A DNA stretch of 64,000 nucleotides from Actinoplanes sandaracinus (GTDB lineage: Bacteria; Actinomycetota; Actinomycetes; Mycobacteriales; Micromonosporaceae): positions 1 through 64,000 of the forward strand of contig NZ_JASCTH010000007.1 of the NCBI RefSeq assembly GCF_030009775.1. Direction: 5' to 3'. Below, in pieces: positions 50,670 to 58,299 of this stretch (positions within the stretch are counted from its first letter, which is position 1; every line of letters starts with the position of its first letter). A program made the position numbers and the translations under genes. The notes beneath the pieces are model-generated. The model was given only the letters and a program-made list of their open reading frames with translations, did no database searches and had not been told where the DNA came from.

Positions 50670-51936
50670 TTGAGCACCTTCGGGCAGACACTTAGGCAGC
50701 ACCGTCAGGGCCGCAGGATTTCGCTGCGCGAACTCGGCAAAATGACGAGCTTCGGCTTCACATTCCTTTCGCAAATCGAACGCGGCGAGCGAAATGCGAC
50801 TGAAAAACTTGCCCACCTATGCGATGAAAAGCTGAATGCGGAAGGGGTGCTCGTCAGCGCATACTGGAATGAAAGGGCAGGAAAAGAAGACATGCATCGA
50901 CGCGCTGATCAGAACCCTAGGCGCCCTAGCCGCAAATTCATTACCGCTAGTGCAGTGGGAGGCGTTGCGCCACAGTATGGCCGCAGCATCGGATCCTGAC
51001 ATGGATCGATGGGATCAGGTCGTCGCTGATTACGGTGAATCATACTATCGCCTGCGAAGCGATCAGCTGATGGAGAATGTCCGCGCCGATCTGACTGTCC
51101 TACATTCCCTCATCGCCGCCGCCGACGGCCCGGAACGAAAACCATTACTCCGGGCAACGAGTCGCCTTTCTGTCGTTGTGGCTCTCGGTATGGTGGCCGC
51201 TGGTCAGATTCTTATCGCAGGCAGATGGTGGCGCGACGCGTACGAGTATGCCGTCAAGTCAGGAGATAAGGACAGCATTCTCCACGCTCGCGCCTGGAGC
51301 GTGGTTAATGGCTGCTATGACCGCCGCGATCCAGGCGACGTTGTGGCCCTATCTGACGAAGTCATGCCACTCACTGCAGGACGTTCATCCGCGGAAGCGT
51401 GCGGCCTGCTGGCAGGGCGCGCGCAAGCGCTCTCGCTCGCGGGACGACACAGCGAAGCTATCGACACAGTTCGGCAACTTGCCGACGCATCGGAAAAAAT
51501 GCCAGCGAATGTGGCAAATGGCGTGCATTCACTATGGGGATGGCCGGAGCATCGCCTTCGCCACACCGAAGCATGGGTATATGCCCATTCCGGCACTCTA
51601 GTCGATGCAACCAAGGCGCAGGAGCGAGCAATCGAACTGTACCCACCTCAGATGACACGGCTCCGCACGCAAGTCCAACTCCACCACGCTGCGGCGATGA
51701 TTCGCAGTCGACAAATCTTGGACGGGCTGCGGCTAGCTGCGAGCGCCCTGGAAAGCCTGCCTGCCGAGAACCACAATGAGCTCCTGCGAACCGTAATCCG
51801 ACAGGTCGTCCACTCGGTTCCCACTGAAGCGCGGAAGCGTCCGGAGTATCGCGAGGTCACCGACCTCCTGAGGGGCCGATCCTATGATCTCCTACTTGAG
51901 TCACGACCCGGCTTCGGCAGCAGCTATGGTCTCTGA
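50670..51936 (+). pseudogene. XRE-TPR regulator disrupted by a frameshift
   Basis: The TTG start at 50670 (GGAGG at 50661-50665) opens a helix-turn-helix frame: STFGQTLRQHRQGRRISLRE, FGFTFLSQIERGERNATEKL, ending AGKEDMHRR. The rest of the protein, from LIRTLGALAANSLPLVQWEA on, lies in the +1 frame and shows the TPR-like C-terminus (ACGLLAGRAQALSLAGRHSE, WGWPEHRLRHTEAWVYAHSG). The break is at about 50901-50905 in CGCGC; loss of one GC dinucleotide explains it. In frame 1 translation stops at 50999. Either a real mutation or a sequencing slip. The intact family forms regulators of about 420 residues that often sit next to small secondary-metabolite-like clusters. Confidence 0.75.
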
Positions 51937-52402
51937 CCTGGCCGAGCTATATGAATTGGTGTACTCCGAAGCACCCTACAAGGAAGGGCCGGAACAGGTG
52001 GAGCGGTTCCGGAAATCGTTTCTTGAAGAGGTGAATCGACCCGGTTTCGCCATGATAACGGCACATGACGGGGCCGGATGCCTTACAGGGGTTGCATATG
52101 GATGGACGATGCCGGCAGGAAGTTGGTGGTCAAAAGCCGACCATGAGCCGTCAGCATCAATCCACAATGCTGAGAAGTTCGCCATCATGGAGTGGATAGT
52201 GCATCCAAGTCAACGCCGCAGAGGTGTAGGGAACGAACTACTCAGCCGGTTGCTCAGAAATCGGCCTGAGCATTACGCAACTCTAGCTTCAGACCCGCGG
52301 TCCGAGGCGCGTAAGATCTACGCGAACGCGGGCTGGAAAAAGGTCGCACAGTCCACCCTCACGTGGGGCCCTTCAATGGATCTGCTCGTCTTAAAGATCT
52401 AA
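51884..52402 (+). CDS. GNAT N-acetyltransferase
   Basis: 172 residues. The acetyl-CoA site EWIVHPSQRRRGVGNELLSR is intact, followed by LASDPRSEARKIYANAGWKK, the common C-terminal motif of GNAT enzymes. The N-terminal part ELYELVYSEAPYKEGPEQVE is acidic. Substrate unknown. The ATG overlaps the end of the XRE-TPR gene by 53 nt, suggesting co-transcription. Base composition is clearly less GC-rich than in the flanking core genes. Confidence 0.82.
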   Translation: MISYLSHDPASAAAMVSDLAELYELVYSEAPYKEGPEQVERFRKSFLEEVNRPGFAMITAHDGAGCLTGVAYGWTMPAGSWWSKADHEPSASIHNAEKFAIMEWIVHPSQRRRGVGNELLSRLLRNRPEHYATLASDPRSEARKIYANAGWKKVAQSTLTWGPSMDLLVLKI

Positions 52403-52429
52403 TTTAGACAGTCACCTCGCGCAAGAGTT

Positions 52430-52665
52430 GAGGCCCCACAACAACGCCACACCCTGGCCGGTCGTCCTCCCCGCAGGGGCGGGCGGCGCTGCCGTACACC
52501 GAGGATCTCGACGCCAGCACGAAGCGCGGCCGCCGCGCGGCGCAGGCGGTGAGCAGCCGCTCGGTCGCGATGACGTCGTCCCGGTGGGTGTGCGCCGCGC
52601 CCCTCCCCACGAGCCGCGCACCCCGGGCCGTCCCGCCAGGTGCACAACCACGTCCGCGCCGGCCC
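52430..52665 (-). pseudogene. Decayed NAD-dependent epimerase/dehydratase fragment
   Basis: Two minus-strand frames together give part of an SDR epimerase: ADVVVHLAGRPGVRGSWG in one, then DDVIATERLLTACAARRPRF and VLASRSSVYGSAARPCGEDD in another. The N-terminal GxxGxxG and everything after the Ser motif are missing, and a frameshift separates the pieces. It marks the right edge of the 47.7-52.7 kb islet. Confidence 0.65.
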
Positions 52666-52740
52666 CTGCTGCCGCCGGGCCCGGCAGACGTGCCCGGCGC
52701 CGACACCGGGCTGACACCGCCGGGCTGAAATCATGGCGGG

Positions 52741-53403
52741 ATGCGTGTGCTCGTGGTGGAGGACTTCGAGATCCTGGCCCGGACCATCGGCGTCGGGCTG
52801 CGCCGCGAGGGCATGGCCACCGATGTGGTCCTGGACGGCGACGACGCCCTGGAGCGCCTGGCGGTCACCCGCTACGACGTGGTGGTGCTCGACCGGGACC
52901 TGCCGGGCACGCACGGTGACGACGTGTGCCGGCGGATCATCGCCGCCCACCGGGAGAGCCGGGTGCTGATGCTCACCGCGTCCGGGACGGTCCAGGACCG
53001 CGTCGACGGGCTCGGCCTCGGCGCCGACGACTATCTGCCGAAACCGTTCGACTTCGCCGAACTGGTCGCCCGGATCCGCGCCCTGGCCCGCCGGCCGTCC
53101 GCGCTGGTGCCGCCGGTGCTGCGGCACGCGGACCTGACGCTCGACACCGGCCGGCGGCTCGCGGCTCGCGGCGGCCGGCGGCTCGACCTCAGCCCGAAGG
53201 AGCTCGCCGTGCTCGAATACCTGCTGTCCGCCGACGGGCGCGCCGTGCCCGCGGAGGAGCTGCTGGAACGGGTCTGGGACGAGGCCGCCGACCCGTTCAC
53301 CACAGCGGTGAAGACGACGATCCGCCGGCTGCGCGCCAAGCTGGGCGATCCGCCCGTGGTGCACACCGTCCGCGAGGGCGGCTACCGGGTCGGCGAGCCG
53401 TGA
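52741..53403 (+). CDS. Response regulator, OmpR/PhoB family
   Basis: 220 residues. The receiver domain has MRVLVVEDFEILART, phospho-acceptor D51 (VVVLDRDLPGTHGDD) and LTASGT with YLPKPFDFAELVARI. The winged-helix effector domain (about 125-220) has LDLSPKELAVLEYLLSADGR, AVKTTIRRLRAKLGDPPVVH and TVREGGYRVGEP. It overlaps the kinase gene by 4 nt (GTGA). Likely targets include the convergent ABC exporter genes at 54572-57605. Confidence 0.92.
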   Translation: MRVLVVEDFEILARTIGVGLRREGMATDVVLDGDDALERLAVTRYDVVVLDRDLPGTHGDDVCRRIIAAHRESRVLMLTASGTVQDRVDGLGLGADDYLPKPFDFAELVARIRALARRPSALVPPVLRHADLTLDTGRRLAARGGRRLDLSPKELAVLEYLLSADGRAVPAEELLERVWDEAADPFTTAVKTTIRRLRAKLGDPPVVHTVREGGYRVGEP

Positions 53404-54455
53404 GCCGCCGCTGGTGGACGCTGCGCACGCAACTCATGCTGCTCTACGCGGTTCCGTTCGCCGTGTCGGGCGCGTTGCTGCTGACCGGGGCGATGCTGGC
53501 CGGCCGCGAGTCCGTGCCGGTGGGCACCCCCGGCGCCGTCGTTCCACCGGACGCGGAGACGGGCCGGTTCCCGGTCGTCATCTGGGCGGTCGCGGTGGCC
53601 GCCTTCGTGCTGGTGTCGTTCGTCCTCGGCCGGCTGGTCGCCGGCCGCTTCCTGCGGCCGGTGCGGGCCATCACCGCGACCGCGCGGGACATCTCGGCCA
53701 GCGACCTGCACCGCCGCCTCGGCGACGTCGGCGGCGCGGGTGAGTTCGCCGAGCTGGCGGCCACCCTCGACGAGCTGTTCCAGCGGCTGGAGGGGTCGTT
53801 CGCCTCGCAGCGGCAGTTCATCGCCAACGCCTCCCACGAGCTGCGCACGCCGCTCACTGCCGAGCGCACCGTGCTGCAGGTCGCCCTCGCCGACCCGCAC
53901 GCGACGGTCGAGTCGCTGCGCGAGTCCTGCCAGCAGGTGCTGCTGCTCGGCGCGGCACAGGAACGGCTGATCGAGGCGCTGTTCGCTCTGGCCGGCGGCC
54001 AGCAGGGAGTGGAGCGGAAGGAGCCGTTCGACCTGGCCGGCCTCGCCCGCACGGTGCTGCGGGGCCGCCCGCACCCCGGCCTGACCGTCGAGACGTCCCT
54101 GGGCGCGGCTCCCGCCTCGGGGGATCCGCGGCTGGTGGAGAGCCTGATCGCCAACCTGGTCGACAACGCCGTCCGGCACAACCTGCCGGCCGGTGGCCGG
54201 GTCGAGGTGACGACCGCCGGTGTCGCGGACGGGGCGCGGCTGGTCGTCCGCAACACCGGCCCGATCGTGCCGCCGGCCGAGATGGACCGGCTGTTCGAGC
54301 CGTTCCAGCAGCTGCACCGAGCGCGGACCGGGCACGGCGACGGGCACGGTCTGGGGCTGGCGATCGTCCGGGCGATCGCCACCGCGCACGGCGCCGCGCT
54401 GGTGGCGCGGGCCCGCCCGGCCGGGGGCATGGACATCGAGGTCACCTTTCCTTGA
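53400..54455 (+). CDS. Sensor histidine kinase with HAMP domain
   Basis: 351 residues. TM1 (LMLLYAVPFAVSGALLLTGA), a short external loop of about 30 residues, TM2 (VIWAVAVAAFVLVSFVLGRL), HAMP (about 82-135), then HisKA with RQFIANASHELRTPLTAERT and H146. The ATPase domain has NLVDNAVRHN and HGLGLAIVRAIATAHGAALV. The small external loop is typical of kinases that sense cell-envelope stress or peptides through an ABC transporter. Coupled to the response regulator by an overlapping GTGA. Confidence 0.92.
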   Translation: MSRRWWTLRTQLMLLYAVPFAVSGALLLTGAMLAGRESVPVGTPGAVVPPDAETGRFPVVIWAVAVAAFVLVSFVLGRLVAGRFLRPVRAITATARDISASDLHRRLGDVGGAGEFAELAATLDELFQRLEGSFASQRQFIANASHELRTPLTAERTVLQVALADPHATVESLRESCQQVLLLGAAQERLIEALFALAGGQQGVERKEPFDLAGLARTVLRGRPHPGLTVETSLGAAPASGDPRLVESLIANLVDNAVRHNLPAGGRVEVTTAGVADGARLVVRNTGPIVPPAEMDRLFEPFQQLHRARTGHGDGHGLGLAIVRAIATAHGAALVARARPAGGMDIEVTFP

Positions 54456-54571
54456 CGTCGCGTACCCGGCCGGCCCGGGGCGCGGCGGACACCCAACCCA
54501 GGTCGGGCGGCCCCGTTCCTTGCCCGCCGCGCCCCGGCCCGCCCCGGCACGCCACGTACCCGAACACCGGG

Positions 54572-55327
54572 TCAGGCGTCGCGGGCCTTCAGCAGCACCC
54601 CGCCGACGACCAGGGACCCGAACGCCCACGCTGCCAGCACCGCCAGCCCGCGCCACGGGCTGACCGGCAGGCTCGCCAGGTCCACAGTCGCCTGGATCGC
54701 CAGGCCGGCGGTCATCGGCGCGATCTCCCGCAGGTTCTCCCGCAGCTCCGCGTCCGGAACCATCTGCGCGAGGATCGCGAAGACGTACAGCAGGCTCAGC
54801 ACCACACCGATCGCCGCCGCGGCGTCCCGGGCGATGACGGCGACCCCGACGGTGAGCAGCGCGATCAGCACCAGATAGAGGACCGACCCGAACGCGGCGC
54901 GCTGCACCGCCGCGTCGCTCAGGGCGAGCGTGAGTCCCCGGTCCGCCAGCATCGGCCGCCCGACGAGCACACCGGCCGGCACCGCGACCGCCCCGGCCAG
55001 GGCCACCACCCCCGCGACGACGGCCGTCTTGGCGATCAGCATCCTGATCCGCTGCGGTGTCGCGGCCAGGGTGGTGTGGATCATGTTGGTGCGGTACTCG
55101 CCGCCGACCATGAGGGCGGCGACGATCGCGACGACCGCCTGGCTCAGCTGGATCCCGGTGAGGCTGATCTCGGCCGGGTCACCGGTGCAGCCGGTGCTCG
55201 GGCACCGGAGGGTGGCGGCGGTCGCCGCCCCACCCGCCACGGTCACCGCCACGACCGCGACCAGCAGCCAGACGGCGCCCGGCGCGCTGCGGAACTTCGT
55301 CCACTCCGAGCGCAGGACGCCGGTCAT
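54572..55327 (-). CDS. ABC-2 type permease, smaller subunit
   Basis: 251 residues, six membrane helices. It begins MTGVLRSEWTKFRSAPGAVW, a standard start of actinobacterial ABC-2 permeases. GGEYRTNMIHTTLAATPQRI is the conserved loop before TM3. Its ATG overlaps the stop of the larger permease gene by 4 nt. It forms an exporter with the larger permease and the ATPase encoded upstream. The gene ends 117 nt from the convergent kinase gene; that gap is very C-rich and shows no clear terminator. Confidence 0.88.
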   Translation of the reverse strand: MTGVLRSEWTKFRSAPGAVWLLVAVVAVTVAGGAATAATLRCPSTGCTGDPAEISLTGIQLSQAVVAIVAALMVGGEYRTNMIHTTLAATPQRIRMLIAKTAVVAGVVALAGAVAVPAGVLVGRPMLADRGLTLALSDAAVQRAAFGSVLYLVLIALLTVGVAVIARDAAAAIGVVLSLLYVFAILAQMVPDAELRENLREIAPMTAGLAIQATVDLASLPVSPWRGLAVLAAWAFGSLVVGGVLLKARDA

Positions 55328-56859
55328 GCGTCCCTCCGGCGCAGCAGGACGCCGGCGCCGGCCAGCGCGGCCCCGGCCCACAGGCACAGCACCGCGAAAC
55401 CCGCCCACCAGGGCAGCGGGAAATACCCGCCGGCGGGCGTGTAGAGGTTCTCGACCTGGGCGTACTGCTTGGCGCTCTGCTGGACCGCGAACGCCGCCGC
55501 GGGCGTGACCCGCAGCAGCCACTGCCCGGCGGTGGCCGGCAGCACCGTGAGCGCGAGCAGGTACGGCAGGACGGTCAGGACGATGACCGCGGTGATCGCC
55601 CCGGCGCTGCGGCGCAGCATGGCGCCGATGCCGAGGGCGAGCACGGCCGCGACCGCGAGCAGCGCCCCTGTGCCGACGATCATCCGCCACGCGGTCGGAG
55701 TCGACACGGGCAGGACGTACACGCCGTTGTCGAGCAGCGACTCCCGGCCGATCGTGACCGCCGCGGCGGCGCTCACCAGCCCCACCACGAAGGTGACACC
55801 GCCGACCACGACCGCCTTGGCCAGCAGCATCCGGCCCCGCCGCGGGCTGGCGGCGAGGGTGGTCCGGATCATGCCGCGCCGGTACTCGCCGGTCATGAAG
55901 ACCGTGCCGACGACGACGACCAGGACCAGCCCGGCGAACGTGCCGGCCAGTGTCTGGGTGACCGAGACGCCGAGGCCCGCCGCACCCGCCACGGCCGGCG
56001 CGATGTCACCGGACCCGGTCAGGACGAAACCGTCACCGGCCGGCTCGTGACGGCCCCGCTCCTGTTCGGGTGTGCCCGGGGGCTCGCCGATCGCCTCACC
56101 GGACCAGCCCGGGCCCGCGCCGGCGCCGGTACGTGTGATGGCGTCGAAGGTGGCCGCGGCGACCGTCGGGGCGCTGGCGCTGCCGGCCGCCCCGAGAGCC
56201 TCGACATGCTGGGGCGACGTGACGAACAGGCCGATCCGGACCGTCGCCGGCAGCCCGTCGAGTTCGGCGGCGCCGACCGTGGTCCAGATGACGCCGTCGG
56301 TGGACTCCTCGCCGGTGATCGTGTCACCGTCGCGGGTCAGCCGCAGCCATCGTGGCGCCGTGTCGCTGACGGCGCCGGGCTGTCCGGCCCGGTCGTGGAC
56401 GTAGTCGTGCTGCATCCGGACGCCATGGCCGCCGGTGGCCATCACCGCCGCGTACGTCGTCCCCTGGCCGGTGCCGTCCTTGACGATGAGTCCCGCCTTG
56501 GCCCACGGCACGAGGCCGGGGCGCATGCCGCCGCTCCCGCCCGGTCCGATGGCGGCGCGTTCGTCGTCCTCGGACGCCGATCCCGGTTCCGGCGGCAGCA
56601 GGCCGGTCATCGACGTGAGCCGGGCGGTGATGGCGCCGTCGCCGGTGAGTGGCTGGTGGAGGAAGTAGAAGCTGTCGCGCACCTGTTCGCCCTCCGGGCC
56701 GACGGGTTGCCCGCAGGTGTCCCGGGTGCAGGTGCCGGACATCGGGCTCAGCGCCAGACCCAGGATCACGCCGCCCGCGACGAGCATCGCGGCGAGCCGG
56801 CCGCGGACCGTGCGGAACTTCGTCCATTCCGTTCGCGTCAGCCGTCCGAACCCGGTCAT
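55324..56859 (-). CDS. ABC-2 type permease with large extracellular insert
   Basis: 511 residues, about twice the usual size. TM1 (about 24-40) follows GRLTRTEWTKFRTVRGRLAA. An external domain of roughly 260 residues comes next with a concanavalin-like pattern: VRDSFYFLHQPLTGDGAITA, GLIVKDGTGQG, PRWLRLTRDGDTITGEESTD, GVIWTTVGAAEL and VRIGLFVTSPQ. The remaining five helices are at about 300-505 (GEYRRGMIRTTLAASPRRGR). The insert resembles DUF1349-type carbohydrate-binding sandwiches and could bind a glycan or cell-wall partner. Overlaps both neighbouring genes by 4 nt. Confidence 0.85.
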   Translation of the reverse strand: MTGFGRLTRTEWTKFRTVRGRLAAMLVAGGVILGLALSPMSGTCTRDTCGQPVGPEGEQVRDSFYFLHQPLTGDGAITARLTSMTGLLPPEPGSASEDDERAAIGPGGSGGMRPGLVPWAKAGLIVKDGTGQGTTYAAVMATGGHGVRMQHDYVHDRAGQPGAVSDTAPRWLRLTRDGDTITGEESTDGVIWTTVGAAELDGLPATVRIGLFVTSPQHVEALGAAGSASAPTVAAATFDAITRTGAGAGPGWSGEAIGEPPGTPEQERGRHEPAGDGFVLTGSGDIAPAVAGAAGLGVSVTQTLAGTFAGLVLVVVVGTVFMTGEYRRGMIRTTLAASPRRGRMLLAKAVVVGGVTFVVGLVSAAAAVTIGRESLLDNGVYVLPVSTPTAWRMIVGTGALLAVAAVLALGIGAMLRRSAGAITAVIVLTVLPYLLALTVLPATAGQWLLRVTPAAAFAVQQSAKQYAQVENLYTPAGGYFPLPWWAGFAVLCLWAGAALAGAGVLLRRRDA

Positions 56860-57605
56860 CGTGCCGCCTCCGTGCCGTTCGCCGCGCGGTACTCGACGGC
56901 GTCGCGGGTCAGCTTCAGGTAGGCCTCCTCCAGCGAGGACGAGGTACGCAGCAGGTCGGCCACGGCCGTGTCGGCGAGCACCCGGCCGCGGCCCACGATG
57001 ACGACCTGACTCGCGGCGTCCTGCAGCTCGCTCATCAGGTGGCTGGACACCAGCACCGCGCGGCCCTGCCGGGCGAGTGATCGCAGGAACCCGCGCATCC
57101 AGATGATGCCCTCGGGGTCCATGCCGTTGAACGGCTCGTCCAGCATCAGCATCGGCGGGTCGCCGAGCAGCGCCATCGCGATGCCCAGCCGCTGCCGCAT
57201 GCCGAGGGAGAACCCGCCGGCCGCGCGCCGGGCGACCCCTTGCAGGCCGGCCTCCTCGATGACCGCGTCGACCCGCCGGGCGCCGAGGCCCTGCGAGTGG
57301 GCGATCCACAGCAGATGGTTGCGGGCGGTCCGGCTCGGCTGCAGCGCGGCGGCGTCGAGCAGGGACCCGAGGTGGCACAGCGGCCGCCGCAGCGTCCGGT
57401 ACGGCTGCCCGCCGACGAGCGCGGCGCCGGAGTCGGGCCGGTCCAGGCCCAGGATCACCCGCATGGTGGTGGACTTGCCGGCCCCGTTGGGCCCGATGAA
57501 GCCGGTGATCCGGCCGGGTTGGACGGTGAAGGTCATGCCGTCGAGGGCCTGCGTCGATCCGAACCGTTTCCGCAGCCCGTCGACGACGATCGTCGCCTCG
57601 CTCAT
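56856..57605 (-). CDS. ABC exporter ATPase
   Basis: 249 residues. Walker A GFIGPNGAGKSTTMRV, Q loop, signature FSLGMRQRLGIAMALLG, Walker B PMLMLDEPFNGMDPEG, switch His in SSHLMSEL. This is the drug/bacteriocin-export type (CcmA-like) that pairs with ABC-2 permeases. First gene of the three-gene exporter operon; starts 82 nt from the universal stress protein gene, which points the same way. Probably controlled by the convergent two-component system. Confidence 0.9.
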   Translation of the reverse strand: MSEATIVVDGLRKRFGSTQALDGMTFTVQPGRITGFIGPNGAGKSTTMRVILGLDRPDSGAALVGGQPYRTLRRPLCHLGSLLDAAALQPSRTARNHLLWIAHSQGLGARRVDAVIEEAGLQGVARRAAGGFSLGMRQRLGIAMALLGDPPMLMLDEPFNGMDPEGIIWMRGFLRSLARQGRAVLVSSHLMSELQDAASQVVIVGRGRVLADTAVADLLRTSSSLEEAYLKLTRDAVEYRAANGTEAAR

Positions 57606-57687
57606 GATGTGGTCTCCTCGCTGTCACCGATCGGCGTCGGTGCCAGTAAAGAGACGGGGCGGTGTCAGCCCGGTGTCATCGTCGCGC

Positions 57688-58119
57688 TCAGCGCACCACC
57701 GCGACGGTGCATCGGGCGTAGGCGGAGACGTGCTGGCTGACCGAGCCGAGGACCAGTCCCGCGAATCCGCCGTGTCCGCGCTTCCCGACCACCAGCAGGT
57801 CGGCGCCGGCCGACTCCTCGATCAGCACCTTCGCCGGGCTGCCCTGCCGGACCACCGGCCGCACCACGACCGGCGGCTGTTCGCCGAGTTCCTCTTTGAT
57901 CACCTGGAGCAGGTCGTCGGCGGTGCGCTGGCTCGGGTCCGGCACGTACCGCTCGGACACGCTGACGCTGCCGGCCGGCGGCAGCAGCGTGTGCTCCCAC
58001 ACGTTCAGCACGACGAGGTCGGCGCCGTGCTGCGCGGCCTCGGCGGCGGCCCAGGTCAGCGCCTTGCGGCTGCCGGGCGACCCGTCGACGCCGACCACGA
58101 TGGTCCGCCACTCGCTCAC
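57688..58119 (-). CDS. Universal stress protein (UspA family)
   Basis: 143 residues. TIVVGVDGSPGSRKALTWAA has the nucleotide-contacting Asp, and LLVVGKRGHGGFAGLVLGSV with SQHVSAYARCTVAVVR is the ATP-binding G-x-x-G-x9-G-S motif. A cytoplasmic ATP-binding stress protein. It is divergent from the transporter-Usp fusion gene with about 180 nt between starts, so both stress domains may be induced together. Confidence 0.9.
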   Translation of the reverse strand: MSEWRTIVVGVDGSPGSRKALTWAAAEAAQHGADLVVLNVWEHTLLPPAGSVSVSERYVPDPSQRTADDLLQVIKEELGEQPPVVVRPVVRQGSPAKVLIEESAGADLLVVGKRGHGGFAGLVLGSVSQHVSAYARCTVAVVR

Positions 58120-58299
58120 CGTCGTCTCCCTTCCACGCCAAGCCGTGCTTCTCAGAGTGGTCGAGATCTTGCCGGGCCGCCATCCCCCCGGTTTCGCAGA
58201 AATCGGCGCTCGCCGTTACTTCGTGTTGCGGCTCCGTTACATCGGGCTTAGCTTCGCATCGATGGTCTGGCTCTGATCGCGTCGGCCGAAGGGGGTCTC

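Noticed and set aside
50890..50910. Programmed ribosomal frameshift
   Set aside because: No X-XXY-YYZ slippery heptamer and no shift-stimulating structure is evident; a dinucleotide loss is simpler.
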